A stretch of 64,000 nucleotides of DNA, taken from assembly GCF_008831285.2 (NCBI RefSeq), contig NC_045141.1:5411224-5475223 (forward strand), read 5' to 3'. The notes under the pieces are model-generated. The model made no database searches. It saw nothing but the letters and a program-made list of their open reading frames with translations, and was not told the DNA's origin. The position numbers were made by a program, and so were the translations under genes. Of this stretch, positions 36,301-46,689 are shown in pieces (positions within the stretch are counted from its first letter, which is position 1; each line of letters starts with the position of its first letter). The stretch is from Nymphaea colorata (lineage: Eukaryota > Streptophyta > Magnoliopsida > Nymphaeales > Nymphaeaceae).

Positions 36301-36644
36301 GGTAATGAAAAGAAACATCTTCGTAATAGGAAGAGAGTGCTGTGGTCAATGATCGCTTCCATACCTGATCCCTCTTGCTGGCCTCAATTTTGCTACAATA
36401 TCCTTTGATGATGTCCTCGGCATCATAAACAACATCCTTGAGCTCAAGCTCTAGTTCTCTGTCGCACTCCTTCCTGAAAAAGGACTAGATCAGCATCTTT
36501 GACGGCCTTTTGGGAGATTTTCAGGATCCTTTGGAGCTTCTTCAGATCGTCTTTGGCATTCAAGATGTACTCTTACATCTCTTTCAACAAATTGGTTGCA
36601 GTAGAAGTGGCTGTTTGCACAAGAGCATCTATTACCTCCCCCAT
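33332..36644 (-). pseudogene. CC-NB-ARC-LRR immune receptor pseudogene NLR-1
   Basis: CC-type NLRs are cytoplasmic immune receptors that sense pathogen effectors. The ATG at 36,644 gives MGEVIDALVQTATSTA, then a stop in the CC domain (KEM*EYI). An EDVID-like YDAEDIIKGY follows. The P-loop at about 36,006-36,030 reads GKGGISKMT instead of GKGGIGKTT. Further on are kinase-2 LVLDDVGE (Trp lost), GSKILITSRK, CGGLTLVI (GLPL altered), CFVYCCIYPKD (RNBS-D) and LHHILHDLALYI, where MHD has become LHH. The LRR region has a SEQSG-rich insertion and two copies of a 60-64-base LRR unit, and ends at a stop at 33,332. Several frameshifts separate the frames (near 36,080, 35,920, 34,950, 34,820 and 34,290). 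About 90 bases of LRR seen in NLR-2 are missing. Not functional. Confidence 0.9.
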
Positions 36645-37637
36645 CTCCTGCAACCCCACTCCCAGTTTCTCGGTAGATTGAAGGGCAGAGGAAGAGAAGC
36701 AATTTTCAGAAGGATAGTGAAGAAAATAGGCAAAAAACTGCACATAAAATTCAAATTGAGCAGGTGGGTCCGTTTGATCACCACCACCACCACATTATCC
36801 TCTTGCGAGTGGTAGAGTGCTGAAGTAATCAAGTAGCGGAAGAAATTCGGCCCTTGATGGCTCAAGAAATTCAGCCCTCAATCTGTCAGTTGTTACTCAT
36901 TGGCTTCAGTCCTTTCATGCTGTTTTCATCAATTCCTTACACTGTATTTTTCTTCTCTTCCAGACTAGCTACGTTCATATTGCTGCTTCTTTTCTCTCTC
37001 CAATTCATTATATTTTGTTCATTCACATTAACTTTAATTCCCATCAATCGTGGCGTGATCTGTTATAATACTAGAATACATGAGAAAAATAATCATCGGC
37101 ACATTTTTTATAGGTTGTGTTAAAGAAAAAATTCAATTTCTTAATTTACTTGCTCCTAAATAAATCTGGTAGAAAAATCCCCAAAGCGAAGCCTTCAACA
37201 TCCCCTAGAGTTCACCCTTTTGGACTTGTCAGATTTCTTGTTAATCTTTTATTTCATTGATTTTATTATGTAAAAATATTTTACATATATGATCTGCAAT
37301 CCAAATTTATTTATCGTAAAGTTCATATTGGACTCGGTTGTGAAAATACATATTGAATCCAACAGCCATATCTTAACCTTTCCCATAATGTTAAGATTCA
37401 CATAAAGTAATATGAGAGAGTGAGAGAGAGAGAGACCAGAAGATGATGGTAAAACCAAGTGGACAATTATATACATCTAAGTGCATTGTTCAAAACATTT
37501 TTTTTCTATAACAATATAACCTTTTAGATGTTATCTTAAGCGTATTTTAGTAGTTAATAGTTGAGATCGTAAGTCTGAAGCCTCTGTACCCCATCCCTAA
37601 TGTCATTAATACACACACATACACACCATACCACTTG
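36645..37637 (-). promoter_or_regulatory. NLR-1 5' flank (duplicated at 61,575-62,541)
   Basis: Sequence upstream of the NLR-1 start that matches the NLR-2 upstream region closely, including a GGTCCGTTTGATCACC phrase, an ACACTGTATTTTTCTTCTCTTCC pyrimidine tract and a (GA)n tract at 37,411-37,434. Promoter function is inferred from position; I could not pick a TATA box with confidence. The match ends at an ACCATACCACTT phrase. Confidence 0.5.
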
Positions 37638-37870
37638 GCTAAGGGATAAAGCCATACCTCTCAAATTTATATTAAAAGATATTTTAAATAAAATGTGAAC
37701 CTCCTAATATGTATATAGTTAACACTAAATTTATAAAAATCATGGTTCTTTCAAGTTATTTTAATGAAAAAATTGTTTTTTTCTACAATGTTCAAAATTT
37801 TGATGTTAAAAGTTCCATTCATTTTTAGATTATTAAAAACATTATTGACATCCAAAATATGATTAACTTA

Positions 37871-37904
<34 letters not shown>

Positions 37905-38031
37905 TTGTTTCCTACCAAATTTAAAATCGTGTCTATAAGTTTAGATTGCATAGAAACTGGTTTGGTGGCCTCCAGCAGAATAGAAATTGATCATTTTCTG
38001 GGAGAACAACATAGATAAAAAAGTGATAAGG
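37638..38031. other. non-duplicated AT-rich DNA with a (TG)n microsatellite
   Basis: No gene. (TA)n(TG)n lies at about 37,871-37,904. This stretch separates NLR-1 from T2 and has no counterpart in copy 2. Confidence 0.6.
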
Positions 38032-38105
38032 CACTTTTGTCATCTATTATTAGTCTATATATATATATATATATATATATGAACTAATAATAGATGACAA
38101 AAGTG
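38032..38105. mobile_element. perfect hairpin MITE remnant around (TA)n
   Basis: A perfect 23-base inverted repeat: left arm 38,032-38,054 starting CACTTTTGTCATC, right arm 38,083-38,105 ending GATGACAAAAGTG. The arms flank about 28 bases of mostly TA repeats. AAAAGTGATA occurs outside the left arm and at the right arm end. Confidence 0.6.
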
Positions 38106-38180
38106 ATACCCAGCCATCCACCTAGGGGCCAACATTCTTGTTTTTTAAATAAAAAGAGAAACACTAAATGCATGCTGCAC

Positions 38181-38547
38181 TAGGCCTGGGCATCGGGCTA
38201 TGCCAACCCGACCCGACAATTTTGTGCGGTTAACTACCCTGGCTTGGACCCGGCCAGCCCGTTACCCAGCCCAACTATTAACGGGTCAGGCCGGACCTGG
38301 TGCCGGGCCAGGATAAGAATTCATGAGGGCTGGCCCATTTTTGCTGCCTCCATGGCATCGCTTCTGCCAGACTGCCACTTCCTCCTGCACCTTTCCTCCA
38401 TAGCTTCACGCTCCGATTGGACCGGCCAAACCCAACATGCTCTTCAACCACCATCCTGCCTTCCCCATCTCATGAATGTCACCTGATTCAGCCCAACGGA
38501 GAACAATCATTCACGTCGAATTCATTCCAATCGAGAACAACCATCCA

Positions 38548-38582
<35 letters not shown>

Positions 38583-38962
38583 GAGACCCATGATAGTGGA
38601 ATCAATGAGTCCTCAAGCCGAGCAGTAGTAGGACGACGACAAATGGTTTGGATTTGGAACAAGAGGCAATGAATTGGTGATGGCATGGTAGGCACAGCCG
38701 CGCGTGCCAGGAGATGCGATGATGGCGATGCAGCTTGGTGAAATGCCGACGGCGAAGGAAGAAAATGAAGACTAAAATGAACTTTCAATTTTTTAAAGTT
38801 TGAAACCTTTACAAAGGAAACAGACTTCAAAATGTATTTAAAAATTAAAAATAAAAAAATTGTTGGGCTTACCGAGCCCGCGATGGGCCGCATGTACTGT
38901 CTGATACCCGGTCCGCAAAGTTACCGGGCCGGGCCGGGTCTGATCATGCAGGCCCATGCCTA
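38181..38962. mobile_element. hAT-like non-autonomous element (GC-rich ends)
   Basis: The ends are imperfect inverted repeats: TAGGCCTGGGCATCGGG at left, and GGCCCATGCCTA at right (reverse complement TAGGCATGGGCC). Flanking 8-mers TGCTGCAC and TGCTCGAC differ by one dinucleotide swap, consistent with the 8-base target duplication made by hAT elements. The subterminal regions are rich in GGGCCGGGCC. The interior carries (CA)n(GA)n (38,550-38,581) and a GC-rich open stretch but no transposase. It is absent from copy 2, so it probably inserted after the duplication. Confidence 0.6.
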
Positions 38963-39924
38963 TGCTCGACTCCCTCAAGGGTGGCAATGACTTCTCCTCC
39001 TCCTCTCCCCAACCCAACTTTCTCTGTTTGCTTCTTTTTTTCTTTTTTTTTTTTGAGGTAGGGGAGGTGATTGCCCAATGCACTGCATGTGTCCAAAGCA
39101 GGAGCATTCGGAAACTTGTTTGTTTCTTTACCATTACGAAGTTCAGCCACTTCAGTTTTGATCTTTTGTATTTATTTTTTCATTATGAAATGTCAAAGGT
39201 GGTGGTTGGATGATTCAGTTATTTGGAGGTTGGCCTGATCATTCTCCACTATATATCTCTGCTTAGCTTCATGTTAACGGGTGTAGTATTTCTTCAGGAG
39301 AATTCATCTATCTGGATTGGTGCCACATCTCATATCAGTTTATTTGTTTCCCTTCAAATCATAACATAATCATTCGTATAACAATTTTGTTAAAACTGTA
39401 ATAGAATATTATTGATTTTTTGAATTTTTGTTGTAGTAAGAATTCTCTAGAAGCAACCTCATGTATGTATTCACATCTATTTTGAAGTAATGAATTTGAA
39501 CGCACAATCACTACTCTGAAAAAGTTAGTTGATATGAAAAAAGAAAAAAGTAACACTTTAATTAAAAAAATTGAATGGGATTTATATTTAAGAAATGACT
39601 TTTGATTGGATTCGAATTTGGGTTCAGTTTTAACTAAATATCCCATCATATTCTGAGTCAGGTTTCCTTTTGATTTTCAATTTCAAATGAATTACCATAT
39701 ACCCAATTTATACGTTTTGAATATCTTTGCATTCTTAACATTTCGTAATGTGGTTTTGGCTCTTGTACTTAAAAGTTGGATTCAGGTGTGGATGTAAATC
39801 TAAAATCAATTTTGAATTTTTAATTTAAATAAAATTTGAATGTGGATATGGCATGGATTTTTCTTCCTTCGTATTTAAATCCAAATTCGAATTGGAATTA
39901 TGAATATCCGATAGGATGTCTGCT
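38963..39924. other. no supported gene; AT-rich repeat at about 39,590-39,920
   Basis: A homopolymer T tract lies at 39,030-39,053. The AT-rich GGATTCGAATTTGGGTTC-type repeat fills the right part. Nothing else recognised. Confidence 0.5.
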
Positions 39925-40715
39925 TTACTATTTACACATGCATACAAATATTTTTTTGATAGATTCAAAAGCATTTAAAACTCTTGAAATTAAAGGCTTT
40001 GGAGACTTTGCTCAGACTATTTCTTTATGATCTTACGTTTCTCTCTGACCTACAACAAATGTAATGAAGTCGTTATAATATTTAAATTATTTTCCAAACT
40101 CATTAATCATAATTTCCATCGAGAAAAGAGAATTTAAAAACGCAAAATCTCTCTTTTAATCTTTTTGTTTCTCTCTCCTATTTCTCTCTCTCTTTCTCTC
40201 TCTCTGATTTGTCTCTTTTTAGATCTCTCTCTCTAAAACTTTTATTTTCTCTCTCTCTCTCTCACTTCAGTTCTTTCTCTCCCCTTTTTAAAATCTCTTT
40301 CTGTCTCTCTCTTTATTTTACCTCTTTTATCTTTTTTAAACCCCCCCTCTCTTTCTGTCTCTCTACACCCATTTTAAACAAATGATGGGTATTACAATGG
40401 TTGGCTTAGGCAGCGTGTTACAGCCATGTCCTCTGTTTGATTCTTGGAGGGTGCTATCCTAATGGTATTGAGGAACAATGTTGATTTTGAGATTAGGGTT
40501 GCCATTATGAGTTCAACTGGACTGGTTCTTGTCTCCTCCCCCACCCACCATTTCTCCCTTCCTTTTGGATTTATCTCCCTTTTACTCTCTCTCTCTCTAT
40601 TTATATATTAAGCAAAAAAAGCTCTCATTTTGCTTGGCCCAAAAGCATTCCACTTCACCAAGGCCAACATTAAGGTGCAATACCCAAGATCCTTATCATT
40701 GGTACTACACTTAGA
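39925..40715 (+). repeat. polypyrimidine element T2 (paralogue of T3)
   Basis: Matches 63,015-64,000 from a TTACTATTTACACATGCATA phrase through CTCTTGAAATTAAAGGCTTT, a long TCTCTC-rich stretch, TGTTACAGCCATGTC, GATTCTTGGAGGGTGCTA, and CACTTCACCAAGGCCAACAT. Three copies share the end (T1, T2, T3), while T2 and T3 also share the flank. The end of the repeat family is therefore real, and T2/T3 are duplicates of one insertion. Whether it is an LTR, a SINE or another element is unclear. Confidence 0.7.
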
Positions 40716-41206
40716 CTCCCTAAAGTCTATCGATAGTGGCCCCTCTTTTTTTTTCAAGAAAGTCATTCATTTTTTCTAAGAAATTATATGTTTTAAATTT
40801 TTAATGGCGTCTCATCATTAATCGTTTTTCTTGCCCTAAAACATTAAAAAAATGAAATACCAATAATTTTACAAATATGTCATAGTGTTATAAGAGAAAT
40901 TATCGCTATAGTGAGAATATAATATACATGATGGGTATTATTGAATGTCTCAGAATGAGAACGTAAAGCAAATTGTTGAGAGATCAGTGAGTCCTTATGC
41001 TCTCTTATTTGTCCAATATGTGAATCATAGCTAGAGTATTTCTTCTTTTTCAACAAAACCTGATTAGCTAAAGGCAGTTGATGTCCGTTTGAAATAACCT
41101 ATACAAAATTGACCATTTGCAATTCAATCTGTCCCCACATATCAAGACTGATGGGCAAACGAAAACCGAGTTAGAGGAAAAGAGGAAGGAGTTTCAACAT
41201 CTTCAG
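40716..41206. other. no supported gene
   Basis: AT-rich DNA between T2 and the tandem repeat. If the array continues, its counterpart should lie beyond the right end of this window. Confidence 0.5.
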
Positions 41207-41541
41207 GGTATTCGTATAAACTCAAGCAAAAAACACAATTATGAAATGAACTTAATCCAAACCATCAATTAGTATAGAAAACATGGTGACAAGAGCATCA
41301 TTTTTATTACAATAGACCAATGGTATTCATATAAACAAAAGCAGGAAAAGGCAGTTGTGATATGAATTTAATCCATAATATCCACCAGTAAAAAACAAAG
41401 TGACGAGAACCTCACTTTATTATGATAGACAAAGGTATCCGTACAAACTAAAGCAAGAAAAAATAGTTGAAATGAATTTAATCCAGAGCATCCAGCAGTC
41501 ACAAAGACAGTGATAAGAGTAATTTTATTTACTATAGACCT
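41207..41541. repeat. three-unit tandem repeat, 108-115-base period
   Basis: Units start at 41,207, 41,322 and 41,434, each with GGTAT(T/C)C(G/A)TA(T/C)AAAC, then ATGAA(T/C)TTAATCCA, then TGA(C/T)(A/G)AGA(G/A) and a TTTTATT..ATAGAC end. The array ends about 75 bases before the start of duplicated block B. Confidence 0.8.
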
Positions 41542-42695
41542 AACATTATTGATTACATATTTTCAGGTTCAATCCCCTTTTAATGATTATTCTCAATTTC
41601 TAGGAAAACTTTCCAAGATACATATAAATATTTTACACATCCAGTGACATATGGATATGCTGCAGTGCTGAAATCTATAAAATTTTAAAAGATTCTTGAA
41701 ATCTGATTTGTGGATCAAATATTCTATAGTTATAATTAAAAATGAAGCTGCCAACTTGGAACCTTATATGACACACCACAAAGTATGCACACAAAGGTAA
41801 CAATCTAATGGAAACTTTCTGCTGTGTAATGAAAGGCCACGAGTTTTTTCATGGCCGCATTATAAAATAAGGTGACGACTTTTACCGCATGATTCACTTG
41901 TTTTATTTGACACAATTTTAGTTTGTGTGATAGTAAGTGATAATTCTTGTAGCGTCTTTGTTTCTATTCTGTTCGGCTAAAAGGAAAGACTTCAAAGCTC
42001 CTTTTTTTTTTTAATTGGTGAAAACTATAGAACAAAGGGCAAAAAGGTCTTTTTAACCCTTACTTGCTGAGAGATCTCAAAGATGAAGCTAGGAATTTTT
42101 TGTTGTATTAAGCAAACTATTGTTTCTAAATTTTTACAGAACCAGAAATATATTTATTTTATTTTATTTTATACCGGATAAACTAAAATATTTGAAATTT
42201 AAAAAAAACTTTTTTTATTTTTTTAAAATCCAAGAAGAAATACAGCCCCTACCAGGCCTCCCTGCCTCCAGTACTCCCTCTCTCCATAATTTTGTTGGTC
42301 AAAGCCTTTGGCCCCCATGACTGAGGGTTGCTCTTTGAGAACAAAAAGTGAAAAAAAAAGATGAAAAATTTAACATATTTTTATAATTAAAATTTACAAA
42401 AAAAAAAAAAATCGCCCCCACCATTTTCAAGGTTGGGCACATCTGATTATGGACCTGATTTTGAACTGTAGCTAGTAAAAAAGCAATGTGCCATTACTAA
42501 TCAAATTCGTGTTCCTTTATGTTTTATGCCATATTCAGGCCGAAGTCCACTTTGTGTTATGGAGATCCAACCCGATTATGTCTATATTTCGGATCATAAG
42601 CTTCTTGGATCCAAATTCAGTTTTGAAATGTAGAGCTTACATCTGAATCCCAAGTCCTCACTGAATCCAAACTACTGGCATCTACAGTTGCACAT

Positions 42696-43079
42696 AGGGA
42701 TGCCTATATATCTGCTTTAGATAGAAAATCTAATCGATCTGTGTCGAAGAAATCGGATATGAAAAAGAAAAACATATCCTATTAAAAAGTAGGATTGAAT
42801 TCAGCTTTAATAATTGGCTTACAATCAGATTTTCGGATATACATAAACATCCGGTTGGATTTGGATATGGATTTGAATCAGATTTGTTATTAAGCAAATA
42901 TCCTTTATCTAATGTTCTTACATTTTGAAAATAGGTCAAATTCAGTTCAAAATTCGTATTCAGATATGAATATGAAAATTATATTCAAATCAAATTCAGT
43001 TTGTGAAATGGGATTCCAGATTTGGATTTAGATACGGCTAATGGTAAATCCAATTCGACTATGATCCATTGACATCCCT
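42696..43079. mobile_element. MITE-like AT-rich element (paralogue of 14,024-14,393)
   Basis: AGGGATGCC start and TTGACATCCCT end, with the same interior as in block A. Inherited through the duplication. Confidence 0.5.
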
Positions 43080-43339
43080 AATTGTGGTTGAGGGGGTATC
43101 TTTGTCCTTCCTTCCTTTCTTTCTCCTTTGGCAGCTTCTATGACAAGTAGTGAGATAGTTGGGTCTGCCACATGTTTTCATCATTCTTTTCTTTTTCCGG
43201 TTTTCCCTTACATGCTTCTCTCGGAACAATGGCAGAAACACATGGTGGCTGGTGTGGGCCGGTTGCCGACACCAACCCATTAAAATTTTCTTTGAAACAA
43301 TAAATACATTCTACATTTATACAAAGAATTACAACTTAC

Positions 43340-44100
43340 ACAAACACCATCTTTTAGTGCATTTTATTTTCGCTCAAAGGAAGTTTGTCAAACGACTATA
43401 GCTTACGTAAACAACATAATGTAAGTTGTTACTCTTCATTGAAATTCTCTAACCCTTATAGACACGCAATGTGCACTCGATTGCAGCTCTCTATAAGCTA
43501 GCAAACCATGTTCATAATATTGTTGAAACGACAAGTTGTACCACTTAAAGGTGAAGGGGTGAAATTACTCAAATACGTGTAAAAAATAAACATGGTCTTT
43601 GATAAAAATTGTTTTAAGTGGTGAACATTAGCTAATAAGTGTCAGATTATAATGCGTATCAAAAACGTGAAGAAAGAATGCATTTGCTGAAACGGCAAGT
43701 TGCACCACTTAAAGGCGAAGGGGTGCAATTACTCAAATACTTGTAATAAATAAACCAGGTCTTTAATAAAAATGGTTTTAAGTGGCAAACATTAGCTAAT
43801 AAGTTTCGGATTATAATGCATATCAAAAACTTGAAGAAAGAATGCATTCTATCTATAAAATAAAAGTACCAAATAATTATGGCTTGGGCAAGTGTCATAG
43901 TTTAATTTTTTCTATTTATATACAAAGATAAAAGCATTAAACATTTATAGCTTACGCAAACACCATATTTTAAGAGATTGAACCTAATTAAAATTCTCTA
44001 ACCATTATAGACACGCAATGCACACTCGGATGCAGCCCTATATGAACTAGCAAACCAATCCTGAGCTAAGTCATCCGAGAGGCAGTGAAAGCATTCAGCA
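43340..44100 (+). promoter_or_regulatory. TPS-B 5' region with two repeated promoter-like modules
   Basis: Two cores (about 43,483-43,508 and 44,030-44,056) of the GACACGCAATG...CTAGCAAACCA type, and two copies of the CACTTAAAGG(T/C)GAAGGGGTG segment (about 43,541 and 43,706). The TATA-like box next to the gene is weaker than in TPS-A (CTATATGAA). Block A has three cores, so the module number changed after the duplication. Confidence 0.5.
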
Positions 44101-44128
44101 TTCAACAACAAATACACACACTGTCCTA

Positions 44129-45953
44129 ATGGCTGCTCTTCTTGCTTCCCTTTCTACTCCTTTCGTTATTTCCCCCAAGTTTGCTCCTAATAGCAAGGCT
44201 GGGTTCAAGCCATGGAGCACCACCCTTGTGAGATGTGAGCCAAGGGTTGAGGGCTGCGGTAGGTCTGCTGCTCAAAGGAGACCTTCCAGATACCAGCCAA
44301 GTACATGGAACTATGACTTCATCCAGTCCATTACTAGCGCAACATCTGTAATTTTCCGTACCTCTGATCTGACTATTATTTTGTTTATTTTGGTATTATG
44401 ATGTGATCCTAATTCAAAGAAATGAAAATGAAAGCAGATCGAAACACAAAGGACCAGAGTTGAAGAATTGAGAAGAGAAGTCCGACAACTTATAACATCT
44501 ACCACTGAGCAAGTGCTCAGTTGGAGCTCATCGATTCACTCGAACATTTAGGTGTAGCCTATCACTTTGAGAGTGAGGTCAGGCGATCACTAGATGCCAT
44601 ATGCACGAGCAGTAGAGGATTTGAGGACCTCTACTCTTCTTCACTTCGCTTCTGAATTCCGAGGCAACATGGCTATAATGTTTCTGCAGGTATACATATA
44701 GTATACAAACATGCGTTAATTCCAAAATATTGACTCAATAATTAGTTTTTAATCTAGACTATCTATTACAATTGTGTTAATTGACACTAACCATTAAAGT
44801 TTCTTTTTACATTTCATAGAGTTGTTTAGTAATTTAGGGAACAGTCTGGCCGTTTCTCTGAGAATCTTCGTGAGGACGTGAGAGGGTTGCTGAGCCTCTA
44901 CGAAGCATCACAACTAGCCTCCTGTGAAGGAGAAACTGTGTTGGACGAAGCTACGGCCTTCTCTTCAGAGCATCTTAGAGCAAGGATAGGCTGCATGGAC
45001 CAGACGATGTCTCGACAGGTACAGCATGCTATCAGGTTCCTCTCCACAGAAGGGTTCGCAGGGTCAAGGCCCGAGAGGATATTTAGACAGGAGCAACTCT
45101 GTCTCTAGTTTCTGCTTCACATCATTAGGAGCCAATGAGGGTGCTGTATATTGTATATACATAGGTGGGATCTTCAAGCGGCAGACCAGCTGCCACAGTC
45201 ACTGACGGTCTTCTATGCGGCTGTCTACAACACAACCCACCAGATTAGCTACACTGTTCTTAGGAGGCACGGCCGTGATATCACTTAACACATGAGGAGA
45301 GTGGTACGACACTTTCTCTATCAAATCTTTCTTCTACTCTTCACATCATCACATTAGTATATTAGCTTCACTTTCTAATTGACTTGCTCTCTTCTACTTT
45401 TGGGCAGTGGGTGGCTGTGTGCAGAGCTTACTTGGTTGAAGCAAGGTGGCATTGTGCCCGACAGATACCAAGGCTAGAGGAATATCTGAGCAACATCCAG
45501 GCAGCCATTACCGGCCCTATTCTCCTCCCTGCCTACTTCTTTCGAGTATTATCTTCCGAGTTGACAATGTTTTTGTTCTGTTTTTCTGTTTTGATTGGCT
45601 GATGATCTTCTCTTTATATATTGAACACTTGATCAAAGGTTGGATTTGGGAGAGGGAACCTGCCTAGATCGGTCCAGATTTGTATGAATGCGGCAGGGGT
45701 AGCGGAGGAGCAAGCACGGCAGCACATAAGGAACTTGCTAAGGGATGCATGGACGAGGCTGAACAGGGAGTTGCTCTCTGCTCAGCAGCAGCAGCAACAG
45801 ACCACCTTCTCTCGTTCCTTCATGAATGTGGCTCTCAACATTGCAAGGGTCTCCCAGTGCATGTACAACTATGAAGATGGCGTCGGTGTCTTGGAGCATG
45901 AGTCCATGGACCGTATCTACTCTCTCATTGCCAAGCCCATCCAGACTGCCTAA
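44129..45953 (+). pseudogene. terpene synthase pseudogene TPS-B (catalytic segments deleted)
   Basis: Paralogue of TPS-A. Exon 1 (44,129-44,347) is open: MAALLASLSTPFVISPKFAP, a plastid transit-like start, then RRPSRYQPSTW, an exact RR(x8)W, the motif linked to monoterpene cyclisation. Exon 2 (44,458-44,689) has a frameshift and stops. Exon 3 (from 44,820) reads LLSLYEASQLASCEGETVLD and is cut at about 45,090. A gap of about 545 bases relative to TPS-A removes the end of exon 3 and all of exon 4, the exon with DDxxD. Exon 5 (45,165-45,303) and exon 6 (from 45,408, WVAVCRAYLVEARWHCARQI) follow. A second gap of about 155 bases at 45,541 removes the NSE/DTE segment. Exon 7 (45,639-45,953) is open to a stop. 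With both metal-binding sites gone it cannot be a normal synthase. Confidence 0.92.
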
Positions 45954-46043
45954 GCAAGTCACCAGTGTCGCTGTTTCCCACTCTATCAACCATGTTGGTG
46001 CCCGTTAACCGAATCCTACTTATGATGCTATGTATCATCATGT

Positions 46044-46049
46044 AATAAA
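46044..46049 (+). terminator. polyadenylation signal of TPS-B
   Basis: AATAAA, 91 bases after the stop, conserved with TPS-A. Confidence 0.5.
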
Positions 46050-46189
46050 ATGGGTACATTAATAAATTAAATTCAGTACTCTCTCTCTCTCTTTATCTCT
46101 CTCTCTCTCTCTCTCTCTCACACATGTATACACACAGTCATAATTTCCTTTATATCTCTACACCTCATAAAGCACTTCTTGTGGTCATC

Positions 46190-46385
46190 TCTAAAGATTT
46201 GGAACCATCCTCCTTTAGTCAAGCCGTTAAGCATCAATGTTGGTGTGACGCCGTGGCTGCTGAATTTAAAGCACCAGAAGAGAATGAAACATGAGATTTG
46301 GTGAATACTCTAAAAAATGTAAAACCCATGGGGAATAAGTGGGTTTACCGAATTAAATACAATTCTAAAGCAAGTGTGCAGAATG
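46190..46385 (+). pseudogene. copia RT N-terminal scrap (block B copy)
   Basis: One frame reads EPSSFSQAVKHQCW, then AVAAEFKAPEENET*DLV and PMGNKWVYRIKYNSKASV, the start of copia RT (usual wording EALxxNxTWxLV ... GxKWVYKIK). The Trp of TWxLV is a TGA stop. Only about 65 codons remain. It is joined directly to an NLR N-terminal scrap on the opposite strand. Confidence 0.8.
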
Positions 46386-46680
46386 ATCCAAGGCTTTCTT
46401 ACCTTGTTCCATGAAACTAAAGAAACCTTCTCCCTTTTGCCAAGCTCATGCCTTCAGCTGTCGTCTAGAACTTTGTCGCCCTTGGTGCTGGAAAATGGCT
46501 TGCGACCTGCATCCTTGAAGGCCGCCGGCAATAGTTCCAGCTTCGTCTGGAGGTTGATGAGATCGTCTTTGTTATTCAAGATGAGGCCGACCTTTTCTTT
46601 CAATAAACTGGTGATGGCTTCCAAAATAACAGAAAGAGCGCTTCTGCAAGTACATCCGTACTAACGCCAACCACCCCTGT
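46386..46680 (-). pseudogene. NLR N-terminal (CC domain) scrap, block B copy
   Basis: Minus-strand frames, with one early shift, read DVLAEALSVILEAITSLLKE, then KVGLILNNKDDLINLQTKLE and LLPAAFKDAGRKPF. This is the CC (Rx-N type) start of an NLR and resembles the same part of NLR-2 (NLLKETKDYILNAKDDLKKL). After about 90 codons the copia RT scrap begins. The 5' side carries the CTGTTTCTTGGTAGATGGGA phrase seen beside the other NLR starts. A one-base shift lies after LAEAL, and a stop (DDS*RHE) lies near 46,455. Confidence 0.8.
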
Positions 46681-46689
46681 TTCTTGGTA

